Shown here one piece after another: positions 1-11,551 of a DNA stretch of 64,000 bases. The notes beneath the pieces are model-generated. The model was not told where the DNA came from and searched no databases. It saw only the letters and a program-made list of their open reading frames with translations. This DNA comes from Elsinoe arachidis. Taxonomy: Eukaryota > Ascomycota > Dothideomycetes > Myriangiales > Elsinoaceae. The translations under genes were made by a program, and so were the position numbers. How positions within the stretch are numbered: position 1 is the stretch's first letter; the number at the start of each line of letters is the position of its first letter. The stretch lies in contig JAAPAX010000006.1 of the NCBI GenBank assembly GCA_013372555.1, positions 2,988,501 to 3,052,500 on the forward strand, read 5' to 3'.

Positions 1-10
1 GATAACGTAC

Positions 11-166
11 CTGTAGTCCGGCCTTTGCGGAGTGAGATTTCTGGCTCTTGCCTGCATCGCCGCCGGCCTTGCCTCCGGTCTTACCACCTGTCTTGCCTGA
101 AGAGATGCATTAGTATGTCTGTCATAGTCCGAGACCGACGCGTATAATACCTTTTCCGCCGGCCAT
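11..166 (-). CDS. HTZ1: Histone H2A.Z variant, N-terminal part (runs off left edge)
   Basis: The first two coding exons of the H2A.Z histone variant, which replaces H2A in promoter nucleosomes and is deposited by SWR1-type remodelers. Exon 1 (151-166) begins ATG GCC GGC GGA AAA. A 54-bp intron (97-150) carries a CTAAT branch site and a CAG acceptor. Exon 2 (11-96) encodes a Gly/Lys-rich tail of GGK repeats followed by KSQKSHSAKAGLQ, the junction where the histone fold starts. The next donor (GTACGT, 5-10) falls exactly after the LQ codons, so the rest of the gene lies left of the window. The Gly/Lys tail and AKAGLQ are diagnostic of H2A family proteins, and SQKSHSAKAGLQ points to H2A.Z rather than canonical H2A. 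Only 34 codons are visible. Confidence 0.92.
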
Positions 167-378
167 TTGGATTTATTGGATGATGAAGCTCGGGGATAGA
201 GTCGTAGAAGTAATGCGATGCGATATTGATGCGACTTGGCGTGGTTGACGTGGTCGGTGGTGGGCGCGTTGGATGGTGTAGAAGAGAAGGATGGATTTTG
301 GCGTGCAACTTTGTTATGAAGGGCAGCGCGTCGGACGAAGAGGTGGAATTCTTGCGGCTGAGTCGACGCCAGGTCGAA

Positions 379-421
379 GCTGATTGGTCAGCTTGGCAGC
401 TCGGGAGGGGCAAGGCCAATC
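379..421. promoter_or_regulatory. Two CCAAT boxes upstream of the H2A.Z gene
   Basis: A CCAAT pentamer on the minus strand (383-387), within the near-palindromic context GCTGACCAATCAGC, lies about 217 bp upstream of the H2A.Z start. A second CCAAT lies on the plus strand at 416-420. CCAAT bound by the HAP/NF-Y complex is common in histone promoters. The motif is seen directly; its use is inferred. Confidence 0.45.
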
Positions 422-1269
422 CAGGCGACAGCGAGGGAAGACACTCTCAGAGGCTTCTGAATTGCTCTACATTGACTCGAGTGGCTCCCAACAGTAGAAG
501 CAGCCCGTCTGTATGATCTGGAACCTTCATTATCGTCGAGATAGTCAGTGAAGACTCAATGTTGTTGCTCTTGAGTACAGGCCAGGAGTCGGATATGGAG
601 TGTTGGCAGTCGTATGTATACCTTGATCTTGCTCATGTTATCATGATTCGCTTCCTCCTGTGCCATCAATACTGACCTTCGTCAACGTACTTACTTCTGC
701 TCGCTGCTGCAGGCAGTGTCGTGATCTCTCACCTCGCCGCCTTGCTTCAGAGGGAGCGCCACATGCCGGTCGATGGTACTCCACTCTCACAACCCGGCAG
801 ACCGTCAAAACAGTCCTAGACAGCTTCTTGAGACTCATATAAAGCTTGACAGACATGAACGAAGCTCGCCATGATAAAGCGTGAAGCATGATGCTATTTC
901 GAATGCGAGCGGCCACCAGAGTCGTCGGGAGCTCTTTCCCAGGAATTTGCGGCTCTCGGTCCGCTTCGCCGAGATTTACGAAGACAAGGTTTCATGGGCA
1001 CCATGTCTGAAGCAATTCACTCGTACCATGACAGTCGGGAATATCAATTCTTGGGTGTGAGGAGGAAGTTTCAAGCCAGTAGCTGCATCGCCACGTGGCC
1101 ATAATTAGATCCGTCTATACATAGACATAGGGCTGGTATCTCTTAAACACATGAGACCGTGCCCTGAGACACTGTAACAGGTCTCGGTCCGAGACCTCAA
1201 AGACAAGAGAGTCATGGCAAGATGAGGCATTATCGATCGTGTGATCACAATGTGTGTCTGTAGCACGCC
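422..1269. other. Intergenic: distal H2A.Z upstream region / CRD1 3' side
   Basis: No gene could be supported. The open frames here are short, lack splice-consistent extensions and have no recognisable domains. The stretch probably holds the distal promoter and leader of H2A.Z and the 3' UTR and terminator of CRD1. Confidence 0.5.
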
Positions 1270-2953
1270 TCATGTCTCGTCAACCGCCACCTTCTCCGGC
1301 TCGTTATTCCCGTGCTTGACCGGCGCCTGTTGATCTCGAAAGAGAGCAAGCCATGCGGATACAACCACAATTGTACCAAAGCAAACACCGATGATGGCTC
1401 TCCCTCTCTTGCCTTGCTTCTGCTTCAGAGCCTCGTCGGTACCAAGAATGGTGACAGCATCCTTGAGAAAGGCGTAGCTGAGTCCGCTCCACGCCGTCGT
1501 GGCAGCAACGAGGTACTGGAAATATGTGATGCTCTGATCGATGGTAGTCGTTGTGGCTCCAACCCCCTGCAGAGTCGAAAGTAACGCGGGCTCAGCGGCG
1601 ATGACAGGGACGGCCAGCGAGGCGCCGATGAGGAGAAGCTGCAGGAAAGTGTTGTACTTGGAAACGGTAGTAGGATGTACCTGTGCAGAGGGTAGGGAGA
1701 AATCCCAGTACCGGGCAAGTGTCTTGGGTGCAGGTAGTGATGCGAAGCGATAGTATATTGCAGCCGAAGCGAGGGTAATGTCACGACCCAGAATCAGCGT
1801 TGCCAGGTATGCTGTGGAGTCTGTTAGCGACTTTGCAGATTATGAAGCGGGGTAGAATAATGGTCTGGTGATGTGTAGCGACAGGGACGTAACATGCAGG
1901 GATCGAAATGAAGCGGTGTGATATCCTGCATTTGCTTTTTGCTAGGCGAACGTTGTGCTTACCTGGCATCAGCCCCTGAGCTGCCAATGTAATGGTCATG
2001 ACCGTCATCAATAGCTTATCTGCCATCGGATCAATGACACTGCCGACGACAGTCTGCAACTTGTACTTTCTGGCCATCCATCCATCGACAAGGTCGGTGA
2101 CACCAGCATAGAAAAAGAGACCCAATGCCCATTTCAAGTCTCCTTGGACGATGAGGTAGCCGACGGCGGGTGCAGCGACGAGACGCGTGAGTGTGAGGAA
2201 GTTGGGCACATTGTAGATATTCTCGTGGGACGTGATGCCGGGCAAGGATGATTTGACCTTCTGTGCGAATTCCTTGGTCTTTAGACGCGTATCGTTCACT
2301 CGTTGGGAGATCTGTTCGGTTGGTCGTGGGTTACCTGGCTATGCATCATGTTAGCAAGACATCCTTGAACCGTGGTGATATGAGGAGAGGGGAATCAAGT
2401 CATGAATAGGAGGAGAGTCGATGGAGCGAGATAGCAGAGGCTTGACGCGTGTGCACAATGCATCGAAGTCTTCTGACAGATACTCGAGCAATCGTAGGTC
2501 TTTCCTGCAGCGCTGGCATCGAGCAATGTCGTAGACTTTCCATGCTGAATGACTCCCCTCGTTGGAGAATAGAGAACCGTGACTGACCTGTCCATCCTGC
2601 TTGCCAGGAGTATCATTGCCTTTGCTTGAAGGTGAAGCTCGAGGATGTCTTGTCGAAGAGAAATGGAGGACTGCTGACCTCTGAAACAAGGTCTTTCTCA
2701 AGGGCAGTGCAACATGGCCATGATGTGATAGTACAGCTGATGAACAGCAAGCCCTTGATCCTGTCCCAGTAGACTTTGAATATTGAGGATGAGTAACCAG
2801 CTCGATGCCAAGAGGAAGCGATGGAGAAGAGCTGGTCACGAGTGGGGACGACGTGAGCACGCCAGCCGCACGCCAGCGGTCTAGTCTCGGCCCTTTCACT
2901 CGTAGAGCATCAATTGATTGTCTCGCAGTCGATTGACAACGTGCAACGAACAT
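1270..2953 (-). CDS. CRD1: Mitochondrial cardiolipin synthase (CDP-alcohol phosphatidyltransferase)
   Basis: Condenses CDP-diacylglycerol with phosphatidylglycerol to make cardiolipin in the inner mitochondrial membrane. Three exons: 2588-2953, 1963-2338 and 1270-1811, with introns of 247 bp (GTCAGT...TAG) and 151 bp (GTAAGC...CAG), giving 427 residues. The first exon is rich in Arg, Ser and Ala and has few acids, fitting a cleaved matrix-targeting sequence. Exon 2 carries NIYNVPNFLTLTRL and the family motif D-G-x2-A-R-x8-G-x3-D-x3-D, readable as TDLVDGWMARKYKLQTVVG followed by SVIDPMADK. Exon 3 adds further hydrophobic segments and a Lys-rich tail. The protein is longer than the yeast enzyme (283 aa), mainly in the N-terminal leader. 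The first intron is the least certain join; phase 0 and a TAG acceptor support it. Confidence 0.9.
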
Positions 2954-5235
2954 TGATTATTGTCTTGCTTCCATGACCTGATTGCCTGTTGCTGTTCGTA
3001 TTTTGGTTCCAGGTGAGGCAAAGTCGTCGGGTAGAGGTCCGAGCTCTCTGCGGTTGACCTGATATGGCAATGCCGCGGGAGCGCCCTTGAGTGAAGCTTA
3101 ATCAAAAAAGAGGGTGCAAATTCCAATTTCCTGGAGCCCAAACGCGCGGAGACCTTGGTCCGGACGAACCGAAGCTGTTGTTCTGGTATCTGTGGTTTTG
3201 TCATGGTAGATCCAGGCCTCCACCGTGTCATGCTAATCACGTTTGCAAATCATGTCAAATGCCATGTCTGACAAGGGAACGGAGCCGCCTCGACCGGACA
3301 GTGACGTCTGCTCCCTATCGTTCCCAACGTAGAATTGTGAGCGTGCCGTTGAGGGAGTTGAAGGAACCGTTCAAGCGATTGTGCATCTCCAAGGTCGGGG
3401 CGTTCGTGGGCGCGTTCGTGGTTGGGCATGGTGTGTCGTTTAGCAATCAGACGTGTGCGTCGACTCATCTCACTTTCAACAACCTCGAAACGGCGCAGGC
3501 TTTGACTTCGCCATTCAGGTTTGCGCAGCACTACCGGCCACCATTTGGTTTAATCGTCCATGTTTCATCCCTCCAGATTGCTTGATGATCCTCTCCTGGT
3601 ATCAAATGGTCAAGTCGACGCGTGAAGCCATTGCAGAGCCGCTATCGGGCCTGTTTTGTGCGCCTCTCTGTCCATCAAGCGCCCAGGAATGTACCCGTTT
3701 CTCATTCTCTGGATTCGACGTTCCAGTCGCCGGATTGCTTAATGCTCCTTTGGATCCGCTATTGGGACAGTGCTGCGGACGATCTGAATACGAATCCACT
3801 GGAAAGAATGGTTTGCTGGGTCAAAAGCCACCGGCTTTGCATTGCCAGCCATTCAGATCCATACGCTGGTACTGATGCGGCACAAATGCGTAATCGGCCT
3901 GTCTTCCCGTGCCAGCAGGAAGCGAGAAACTCTGTCCCTGACTCTGTTTGTGGTACTGTACTCCGCGGGGGCAGATGTCGGCTCGGTCTGTACCAAACAA
4001 AAATCTGCCCATAACATTGGTAGCGTTCACGCAAATTTCCGAGACGCCTGTCTTGTGAGCTGATGAAGCTTGTGCGGAGTCAAGATAGGCATTGTCCAAG
4101 TTCTAATTGAGTATGCTCGAGGTGTAAGGTAAGCAGTTGAACCTTTCTTTTGAGCATTGAGATTGGCTCGGACGGTGAGATACTCCGTAATATCTGCCAT
4201 CGAAACGAACATCAAGCTTGCCGCTGGTATTGATGCTCCAACGAGGTGGATTGAGGTCTCACCCTCTTGTTCTTCTCTTACATTTCAAGCCTCCAGGATT
4301 GAGACATTCCTGCGCTTGGAGGATTGTAAAGAGATCGAGGAACGTATTCGCCGGATGAGTGGATACATTCATTCGGTAGACTCGTGTTGCCGATGAATGG
4401 TTTGGATAAAACGAACATGGCTGCGGCAAAGACCGTCTAGCCTGAGGCCAAATTTGACTTTTAACCTTGATTTTTATGCCAATTCAAATGTCGAATCATT
4501 GTACCAAATTGGACTGAGAATCTCGTCAGCGTTGACGATGGTATCACTGGCATTGAATGCAGGAGTCGAACGATGTGACCCGGTCGAATGGATGCTCTAA
4601 CCGTCCATTACCGTTCGTCGGCATCTCTCAACATATGTTTCGGGTACATGAGAGCCGCCGCTCAACGAGAGCCGACACGTCACTGGTAGTCGGCAAGATC
4701 TGCCCACAGGCTGAGCCACAAGCACGATCCAAGGTCAGGAGCTGCATAACGACAAAAACATTGCTTGGGACGGATTCTTGGTATAGGGGCCTATCGTACG
4801 GTTCTGATTAGACGCGTTGTCCGAGGTTGATGCAAGAGGGACGGATCGGCGAACCTAGACCTGTCTATCAGGTGGCATAGCTTCAGGGTTGCAATCAAAT
4901 AGAAGAGCTATTATTGTCGGGACAGTGTCAGAGCTCCAGTCTCGAGCCGTGTCAAGTGCAGGGCAAGATACACAAAGTGCAAGAGTAATCGTAGTGTTAC
5001 ATTGTCTGGCCTATCTGAGGCCTCGTAGCGAGCGAGTCCAAGGTCTTTGTGCCCTGCCATCGCATCAATTAGAAACTACCAAGCACCTTCGCTGAACGAC
5101 GAATCTTTTCTAGAAACGACGACGTAGACCACCATACTTTTGACATGAGTCTTTTCCCCCTTTCTTCCGTAAACGATGCAATGAACAGAACACTTCATTA
5201 AGCGTAAGCGTAATCCATCCTGCCCGAAGTCATTT
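2954..5235. other. Intergenic between CRD1 and the WOPR gene
   Basis: About 2.3 kb between the CRD1 start and the end of the WOPR gene, both on the minus strand. Several open frames of 60-164 codons occur on both strands, but none shows a domain, a convincing start or splice continuity. I see no RNA gene or repeat. It should hold the CRD1 promoter and the WOPR gene 3' UTR. Confidence 0.5.
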
Positions 5236-6573
5236 CTACCACATCCTGGCTGGGCCTCCGTGGCTGGTTGTATAGCTTGACGGGCCGGTTTGTGCATATG
5301 TTGTCCCGGTTGCTCCGTACCCGCTGGTCGTCCTGCGATCGTACATATCGTAACTACCAGAGCCGACATGTTGCATGCTGCTATTCACTCCATCCGGACT
5401 GCCAGCTGTAGCTTGCTGATGCGGGCTGCTAGCGTGATAGTTGTTCTGGTGGCTTGTATGGTGCGTTGGAGCCGATGGGATGTGCTGGGCCGGGCTATTG
5501 GTGCCATGATGCGTTGTCGCTGATCCCGTGTATGGGCTCTGCGCTGGAGGAGCATGGTGAGATGTTGCCGAGCTGGTGTGTTGGTAAGGAGGCGCACCTG
5601 CTGAGTGAGCTCCCGCTGAGGTCGGTGTCGAATTGTTATATTGGTGCTTTTGTTGGTAGTAGTCCGGGTACTGTTGCGGGTAGCTGTGAGCTGGGGGCAG
5701 CCCAGGCTGATACATGCCTGCCTGAGAGGCTGGCACGTTGTACATGGCCGGATAGCCTGGGATGTACTGAGTTCCTGGTCGCATGGCGTATTGGGGCATC
5801 ATTGAGGGATACGCCGACTGTCCAGGGTGAGCGTGCATATTCGAAGGATCCACCACATAATGTTCCGTATCCTCCACGGGAGTGCGGAAGTTCTGCTTCA
5901 GATACAATTCTGGACGGATGGTGAGACTGGCGAGCCTAGCGTCTTCCAGAGGTCGCGACAATCTTCCCGACTTGACGTCTCCAACCTTGTAATAACTGAC
6001 GAGATGATGGGAGACTCCGTTGATAGCGACGCTCATGGTCTTCTTCACGAGCCCATCCGGGCGAAAGCCGTAGCTGTCCACGAGTGAGCCAATCAATTGT
6101 CTGTCCATTTCCCGCTCGGATTCCTGTGTCGTCGAGTCTCCAGTCGGTGTCTGCATTGGTTTCGGGGAGGGTGGAGTTGGAGGCATGCTGACTTCAGCAC
6201 CGTCACGATCTTCCGAGGTCCGAGGATTGCTGGGGTCTCCAATCTGAGAAGAGCGTTTGCGTTTCATTGCGCGCTTCTTCTCGCCAGGAGGAAAAGGTTT
6301 CTCGAGCTCGCGGTAAATGAGGAAATTGCCGAGAATGCGTGAAGGTGACCAGGCGACGCCATCGGTCCATCTCTTGATGCCCGACGCGTTTTCCTCGTAG
6401 ATGAAGATGCTGCCGCTCTTGATCAGATTTGCTCGCTCTCTGTCGTGTGGTCTTCTGGGTACGTGATGAAGCTTCCCACTAAGGCAAGCCTCAAAAAGCA
6501 CGAGACCGTCCATGCTGTTCTGCACGAAGCCGGAGAAGGTGGGCACCAGAGGCCCAGAGCCACTGCCGCTCAT
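5236..6573 (-). CDS. SGE1: WOPR-domain transcription factor, Sge1/Ryp1/Wor1 type
   Basis: A single exon of 445 residues encoding a fungal WOPR DNA-binding regulator. Orthologues control morphological switching (Wor1, Ryp1), pathogenic growth and effector expression (Sge1), and secondary metabolism. WOPR part a covers roughly residues 12-95: FVQNSMDGLVLFEACLSG, then HVPRRPHDRERANLIKSGSI, then RWTDGVAWSPSRILGNFLIY. A basic Lys/Arg stretch and a Ser/Thr/Pro linker follow. WOPR part b is near residues 160-225 (LIGSLVDSYGFRPDGLVKKT, then HHLVSYYKVGDV). The C-terminal half is a low-complexity Gln/Tyr/Pro/His/Ser tail, typical of the family and probably an activation region. ACLSGKLHHVPRRPHDRERA fits the Sge1/Ryp1 branch rather than the Gti1/Pac2 branch. 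The ATG is directly followed by the domain, so the start is secure. Confidence 0.93.
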   Translation of the reverse strand: MSGSGSGPLVPTFSGFVQNSMDGLVLFEACLSGKLHHVPRRPHDRERANLIKSGSIFIYEENASGIKRWTDGVAWSPSRILGNFLIYRELEKPFPPGEKKRAMKRKRSSQIGDPSNPRTSEDRDGAEVSMPPTPPSPKPMQTPTGDSTTQESEREMDRQLIGSLVDSYGFRPDGLVKKTMSVAINGVSHHLVSYYKVGDVKSGRLSRPLEDARLASLTIRPELYLKQNFRTPVEDTEHYVVDPSNMHAHPGQSAYPSMMPQYAMRPGTQYIPGYPAMYNVPASQAGMYQPGLPPAHSYPQQYPDYYQQKHQYNNSTPTSAGAHSAGAPPYQHTSSATSHHAPPAQSPYTGSATTHHGTNSPAQHIPSAPTHHTSHQNNYHASSPHQQATAGSPDGVNSSMQHVGSGSYDMYDRRTTSGYGATGTTYAQTGPSSYTTSHGGPARMW

Positions 6574-8110
6574 GTTTGGCAGATGTCTACAGTTTGTCGA
6601 TGAAGGTAAAGGTTGGGGGTTTGGGTTACAGAGTACAGAGGGTAGAGACTTTCTGAGAGCGAGGAGTAGTTAAGAGGGAGAGCTCTGAAGAGGTGAGAGC
6701 AAGTTGCGGGTATGTTGACCGTAACAGGCGCGGGTAGAGCCGTGGCAGAAGAGCAAGCGCAGGCTCCCGCAGAGGTAATTTCTGGGAGCTGCAACGGGCG
6801 ATCGGTGAAGCTTCTGGGGGAGGGCCAGAGAGCGACACGGATCTTATGAATAGAAGTTGAGAGTCAAGTGTGGTCGCGGGATATGGTTGGAAAGTTTGGT
6901 GAGCCAGTGGGGTGGAGGGCCGTGGGAGCGGGCGAGGGTAGTAGCGACCAGTGGCCAGCGACCAGCGACCAGCGAAGAATTTGGATTGGAAGAGCACAGA
7001 GGCAAAGCAAAAAGGGAACCTTAGCCGTTGCGCGTCAGACAGGTGGCCCGTGCTTTTTGGATGCGAAAGAAAAATGCCCTGCCCTGTGATGAAGCAATCA
7101 GTGGGACGAGGGGGGAGTAGGGGCCGTATGGGACCGCAGGGAGGAGGTCCGGCGGTGGGCGTGTCGATGCGTGTGAGCGTGCGTGCGTGCGTTAATAGTC
7201 GCGACAGAGTTGGTCAAGGGCCCAAAGCGTATCTGCTGGCGGCGTTCGATGGAGATGAGCCAGACCAGATCAGCAGGAGAAGCTTCAGCGCCGGGTGGCC
7301 GGTTGGGCAGAAGAAGAATCGGACGGGTTGTGCCTGGGGCGCTGGGCAGAGGGGTATGTGGCAGAGCAGTGTGGCAGAGGTGCGTGGTAGTGTGCTGTGG
7401 TGCAGCAGTAACAGCAGCAGAGTGCGTCGTCTACGGCAAGCTAAGGCACTGCTAAAAGGTGCGAGATGGGACAAAGTGAGTGGCCCACTCCAAGCTCGAT
7501 TCGGCGAGTCAAGCAGGTCGGAAGCTTCGGCGGCCACCAAAGTCTAAAAGAGTCGACCCGAGAGTTAATTCGGGAGCTGCAGGATGTTCAGATGTCGTCC
7601 CGGGGGAGAGGTCGCCAGGTGTAGGAGAGAGAGACGCTTTGGGCAGGACAGGATGCAGAATTTGCAGTGCCAGTCGAGTCGACTATCGCGCGTGTCTCGT
7701 CTCTGTTGACGGAAAGGGTGCAGAGAGAAAATATCCGCAGCAGTGACGTTTTTGCCGGCTGTTTTTGGGGTCTCTGCTGCGCCAGGACTTGCTGCTGGGT
7801 CCGGGAATCTCCGCGCGAGGTGCTGTCGACAGGACGCTTTGCGCAAGTGCGATGGGAGGGGGGTTGATGGTAAAGGACGTCCGGTAGCGGTGCTGCTGTA
7901 AAGGCCAGAGGCGTGCGCGGTGTGATGCGACAACTGGTGGGGAGGGGCAGGTCGAGGATCCCAGACTGCCAGTACCGCCAGAGTGGTTCGGCCAGCAGAA
8001 GCAAGAGTGACAGCAATATGCAGCAAAGCAACAAGGCCAACAAGCAGTAACGGAAGCGCAAAGGCTATCATAAAGTGAGTTTGGCTGCACGGCAGTGACG
8101 GCAGTGGACC
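6574..8110 (-). promoter_or_regulatory. Long proximal upstream/leader region of the WOPR gene
   Basis: On the minus strand this stretch is pyrimidine-rich over long runs, and open frames overlap in all three frames between about 7,565 and 8,090. Overlap of that kind reflects base composition, not coding. No domain is seen. The position and composition fit a long 5' leader plus promoter; orthologues such as WOR1 are known for unusually long upstream regulatory regions and leaders. The assignment to this gene is inferred. Confidence 0.4.
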
Positions 8111-11100
8111 AGCTTTCCTTTAAGGATGAATGACTCTCTGTCTCCCTTGATTTTCCCTAGGAAAAATCCACCGCGGGCATGCTTGGACTTGGCAAGCAAC
8201 GCAATGGTCAAACCGACAAAAATAACCAGAGACCACTGGCACGCACACACACGGGAGCTCGAGGACCGTGAACGGCTCCCGCCGTAACCCCAAGTCTGGT
8301 CCTCCACTGGTCGGACGTCCCTCACTGGTCGACCAGGACGGTTTCATGATAATGGCCGCATAGCCCTACTTTGTCGTCTTCGCCCTCGCCGCTGTTGGCT
8401 CGTAAGCTACCCAAACAGCAAGTGACACCCATCCTCGCTGCACCGTGAGACGATACAACGGATCGAGAAGGATGCTCAACTATGGCCGCGGCCGTGCTTG
8501 CCGATGCCCGCCGACGGTGAAGACAGGCAACGGATGAACGGGTTGGTCTTGTGTGATGCTTTGCCAAATCTCTCTGCTTGGGCGCAGAACAGCTGATCAT
8601 CGGCGCCGTCAACGGGTGGGTGTCCCTGCTCGCCATTTATTTGCTGCGCATGGATTGGGACGAGTCAGCGTTGCTTTCCATGAGCCTCTTCGGACGCTGG
8701 CGGGAATAATGAACCACGCTTGGAGACGTTGCGCGTCGTCCATCTACAGAATGCACTATGCAGGCAGCAGCACAAGGTCACGTTGTATTCCATGCCGTCA
8801 TCTTCCATGCAGTCAGTCGCGAGGACAGCCAGTATACATACGCATCTTGCATAACTCATTCGGCTCGCTGCGCACAAGACGCGTCGTTCAGCCACAGCTC
8901 TACAGGTACGGAGCTGTCGATCCGACATGCATGACGACTCTCGCATTGCAGGAACAGGAAAGTACACAACACACCTCCAAGCAGGCTAGCAGGCTATAGA
9001 CGGGAACGGTTGTGGACCGTGAAATTTCATCACCTTCAGGCGGGCTTCAGCAAGGGTCACCCACTGAAAAAGGACACTATTTACTGCAGTCTCTGCTTAG
9101 CACACTCCACGCCCACCTCCACTCGGACAAGGTTAGGCAAGAATGCCGAGTTCGCTGCACCGTTCGAGTGGAACATGCGCTACCACTGTCGCACCCAGCC
9201 AATTGAATTTCGAGACGTGACCGGATCCCGCAGGTCCAGACCGCCATCGACCCTGCGCCCGTTGGACCAAGCATGGATATCCTCGCTTTTCAGAGGTCTC
9301 AAAAACCTGCAATGCTTGTCACGCCCTCAGTTCTGTCACCGATAGGCGGGCGGGTACAGCACTCATGTACGTCACCGTGCACAAGAAATATCGCAACCAC
9401 ATCCAACCTGCATGGTCAATGTCTCGCTGCATACGAACAGGTTGTAACGAATGTCACGAACGATCCTCTCCGTTATTGAGGCCCCGCTGGCCGTACCACA
9501 GACCACCCTCCCTGATTCATGACGACCAAATTGACGGGCCGCTACAGGAGCTTCGTCGGCCTGGTTGCCTCCTTCGGGCTAAGCAGCGGCCCCTGGCTGC
9601 TCGACCAATATGCATGGAACTGCTTTGCAGCCTGTCAGGCGTTGAGCCGACCCCGACTTTAGTCTATCACAAGCTTTGCCGCGCCCGGGGCATTCAGCCC
9701 GAACCTCGAATGCCCACAGAGTTTTGTATCTGGTAGTACGTAAAGATATGTACCAACTTTACCCCGATATATCTCAAACTCAGCACTACGTATTGTCAGT
9801 TGGCTTCCGGGAGTCGCAACGTCAGTCGAAAAGGTGTTCGACTACTATGCATTTGTCAGTAGAGTCGAGGCGCATGATCGAGTGACCACGCAGCATTCTC
9901 AGTGCGCCCAGAAGTGCCTACTCCAGGAACGGCTACTCCAGCGGAAAGCAGCCGTTCTGCAGTGCTCCTTCGTTATACTTGCACCTGCTCCGAGGGGTCT
10001 GGCAGGCATTTCCCGTCTAACGCGCGGCGAGCAGCAGTTGATAGTCGTTGGTCTACTTTGAGCCATACAACCTTCCAACTCCTTCTACGATACTGGCGGT
10101 TGAGATCAAGCCTTCTTGCGTCTAGATGCCGGCGGAGATGGACTCCGAGATTTTCGGCTTTTGACAAATTGCCGACGGCGCTCATGTCTGACCTGGAAAG
10201 CCGAAAGTGTCACAGGAAAGCGGTGTTTGCAACAACGTCGACCCATGCGAATCGACATCCGCGGGTCAGGTCGATCAACGTCAGGGCTGGCGAGAATCTC
10301 CTCACGCCCGAAATTGTCAATCTCTGTGCCAGCATCTCCTCAGCGCGGTATTAGTGAACACGAAGTCCAAAGATGAAGACTCGGAGACGACGTTCGACTT
10401 CAATCGCGACATGTGAAGCTGCCTCAGGACGAACGAACTGCTTCGTCTAATTATCCGTCGCCTATGTTGACCTAGCGTCCAAAAGTCGACATGCACTACG
10501 AGCGTTCGGGCGGAATAGCGAACCCTGGATGCACGACATGAATCGTACGACCAATGAGTCGACGCTCCAGCAAGCCACCGCCTGCAAGCATTGCATGAAA
10601 TCTCCACCAAAATTTTACTTGGTCGATCAGCCAGTTCCCTGGATTGCCATTTCGCATGTGTGCGCGCAGACCTCGCATATCACACAGAGCAGGCAAGTCG
10701 CTTGTTATGGTCATGTTTCAGGTTGTCTAATCAAGCAATGCTCATCATCTTGTTGCAGCCCAACCACGTCTAAAATAGCGGTCGAGGCGTCTGCAGGGCT
10801 GTTACACGGCGCTTGTACCGTATCCATGATCTCATGGTTCTGCTTCATGGGGGTCTGATCAAAGATAGTGATACATGGCTTCTTCTTTGGTTACCGTGAA
10901 CTCCGTACGCACTCAGTCGGACCTCGCTTGCGTAAAGTGATGGTCCATTGATAACCGAGGCTACCAAGCCGGAGAGAGATGGATCCCATTTGCTGATCAG
11001 CAACCACTGCTATGTGACCAGTCTCGCAAGCAGATCCCTAGGGTATACCTCCGTAAAGCCATACGCGAATCACAAAGTAGATGGCAAAGTTGGTTGCACC

Positions 11101-11337
11101 TTTTCTCCCGCCGTCGGCGCCCCTTCCAGACGAAGTATATTGGGTGACCGGGCGGCACAGGCGCATGATTGCATGATTGCCTGCAGGACCAAGAACTGTT
11201 CGAGAAGATCGCTCTGCGGCAGATCTACTCATGGCTTGCATGCCACCTCGGAGCTCTGACCCGTCGCTTTCGCAGGGTCGGCGTGACACCCGGGTGCAGA
11301 TCAGAAGTTCGCTTGCAAGGGTCGTTGGCTCTGGTTA
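8111..11337. other. Gene-poor region left of the transposon island
   Basis: About 3.2 kb with normal base composition (CA and TG present, so no saturated RIP) and no supportable gene. Open frames reach about 150 codons but show no domain, signal peptide or splice structure that I can defend. No tRNA or tandem repeat was seen. It may be part of the extended WOPR upstream region or degraded sequence collected around the transposon. Confidence 0.4.
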
Positions 11338-11378
11338 ACGTGCGCCATGGGGCTTTGCAGGTCCCCCCCCTTTGCAGG
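11338..11378 (+). repeat. Left terminal inverted repeat (41 bp)
   Basis: Exact reverse complement of 22,241-22,281, starting ACGTGCGCCATGGGGC and ending CCCTTTGCAGG. It is preceded by TA. The repeat is free of RIP mutations. Confidence 0.93.
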
Positions 11379-11551
11379 CCCACTGTAGCAATCTCGCTTA
11401 TTTTACTCGATATAGAGACGAGCCGCGTCATGCCGAGAAGCGATGCCAATCGGAGCTCTAGAAACTTCGCTAACATTTGGCTTAAATAGGCAATCTAAAA
11501 ATCTATAGCTTTGCTCGATAGCTTTAATACCTCTAGCTTAAATATTATAAT

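Noticed and set aside
7565..8090. Minus-strand ORFs with hydrophobic starts (168, 157 and 135 codons) resembling secreted proteins
   Set aside because: Three overlapping frames are open at once over a pyrimidine-rich strand, which is a composition effect. The apparent signal peptides come from the same CT-rich DNA read in different frames, and no frame has conserved features.
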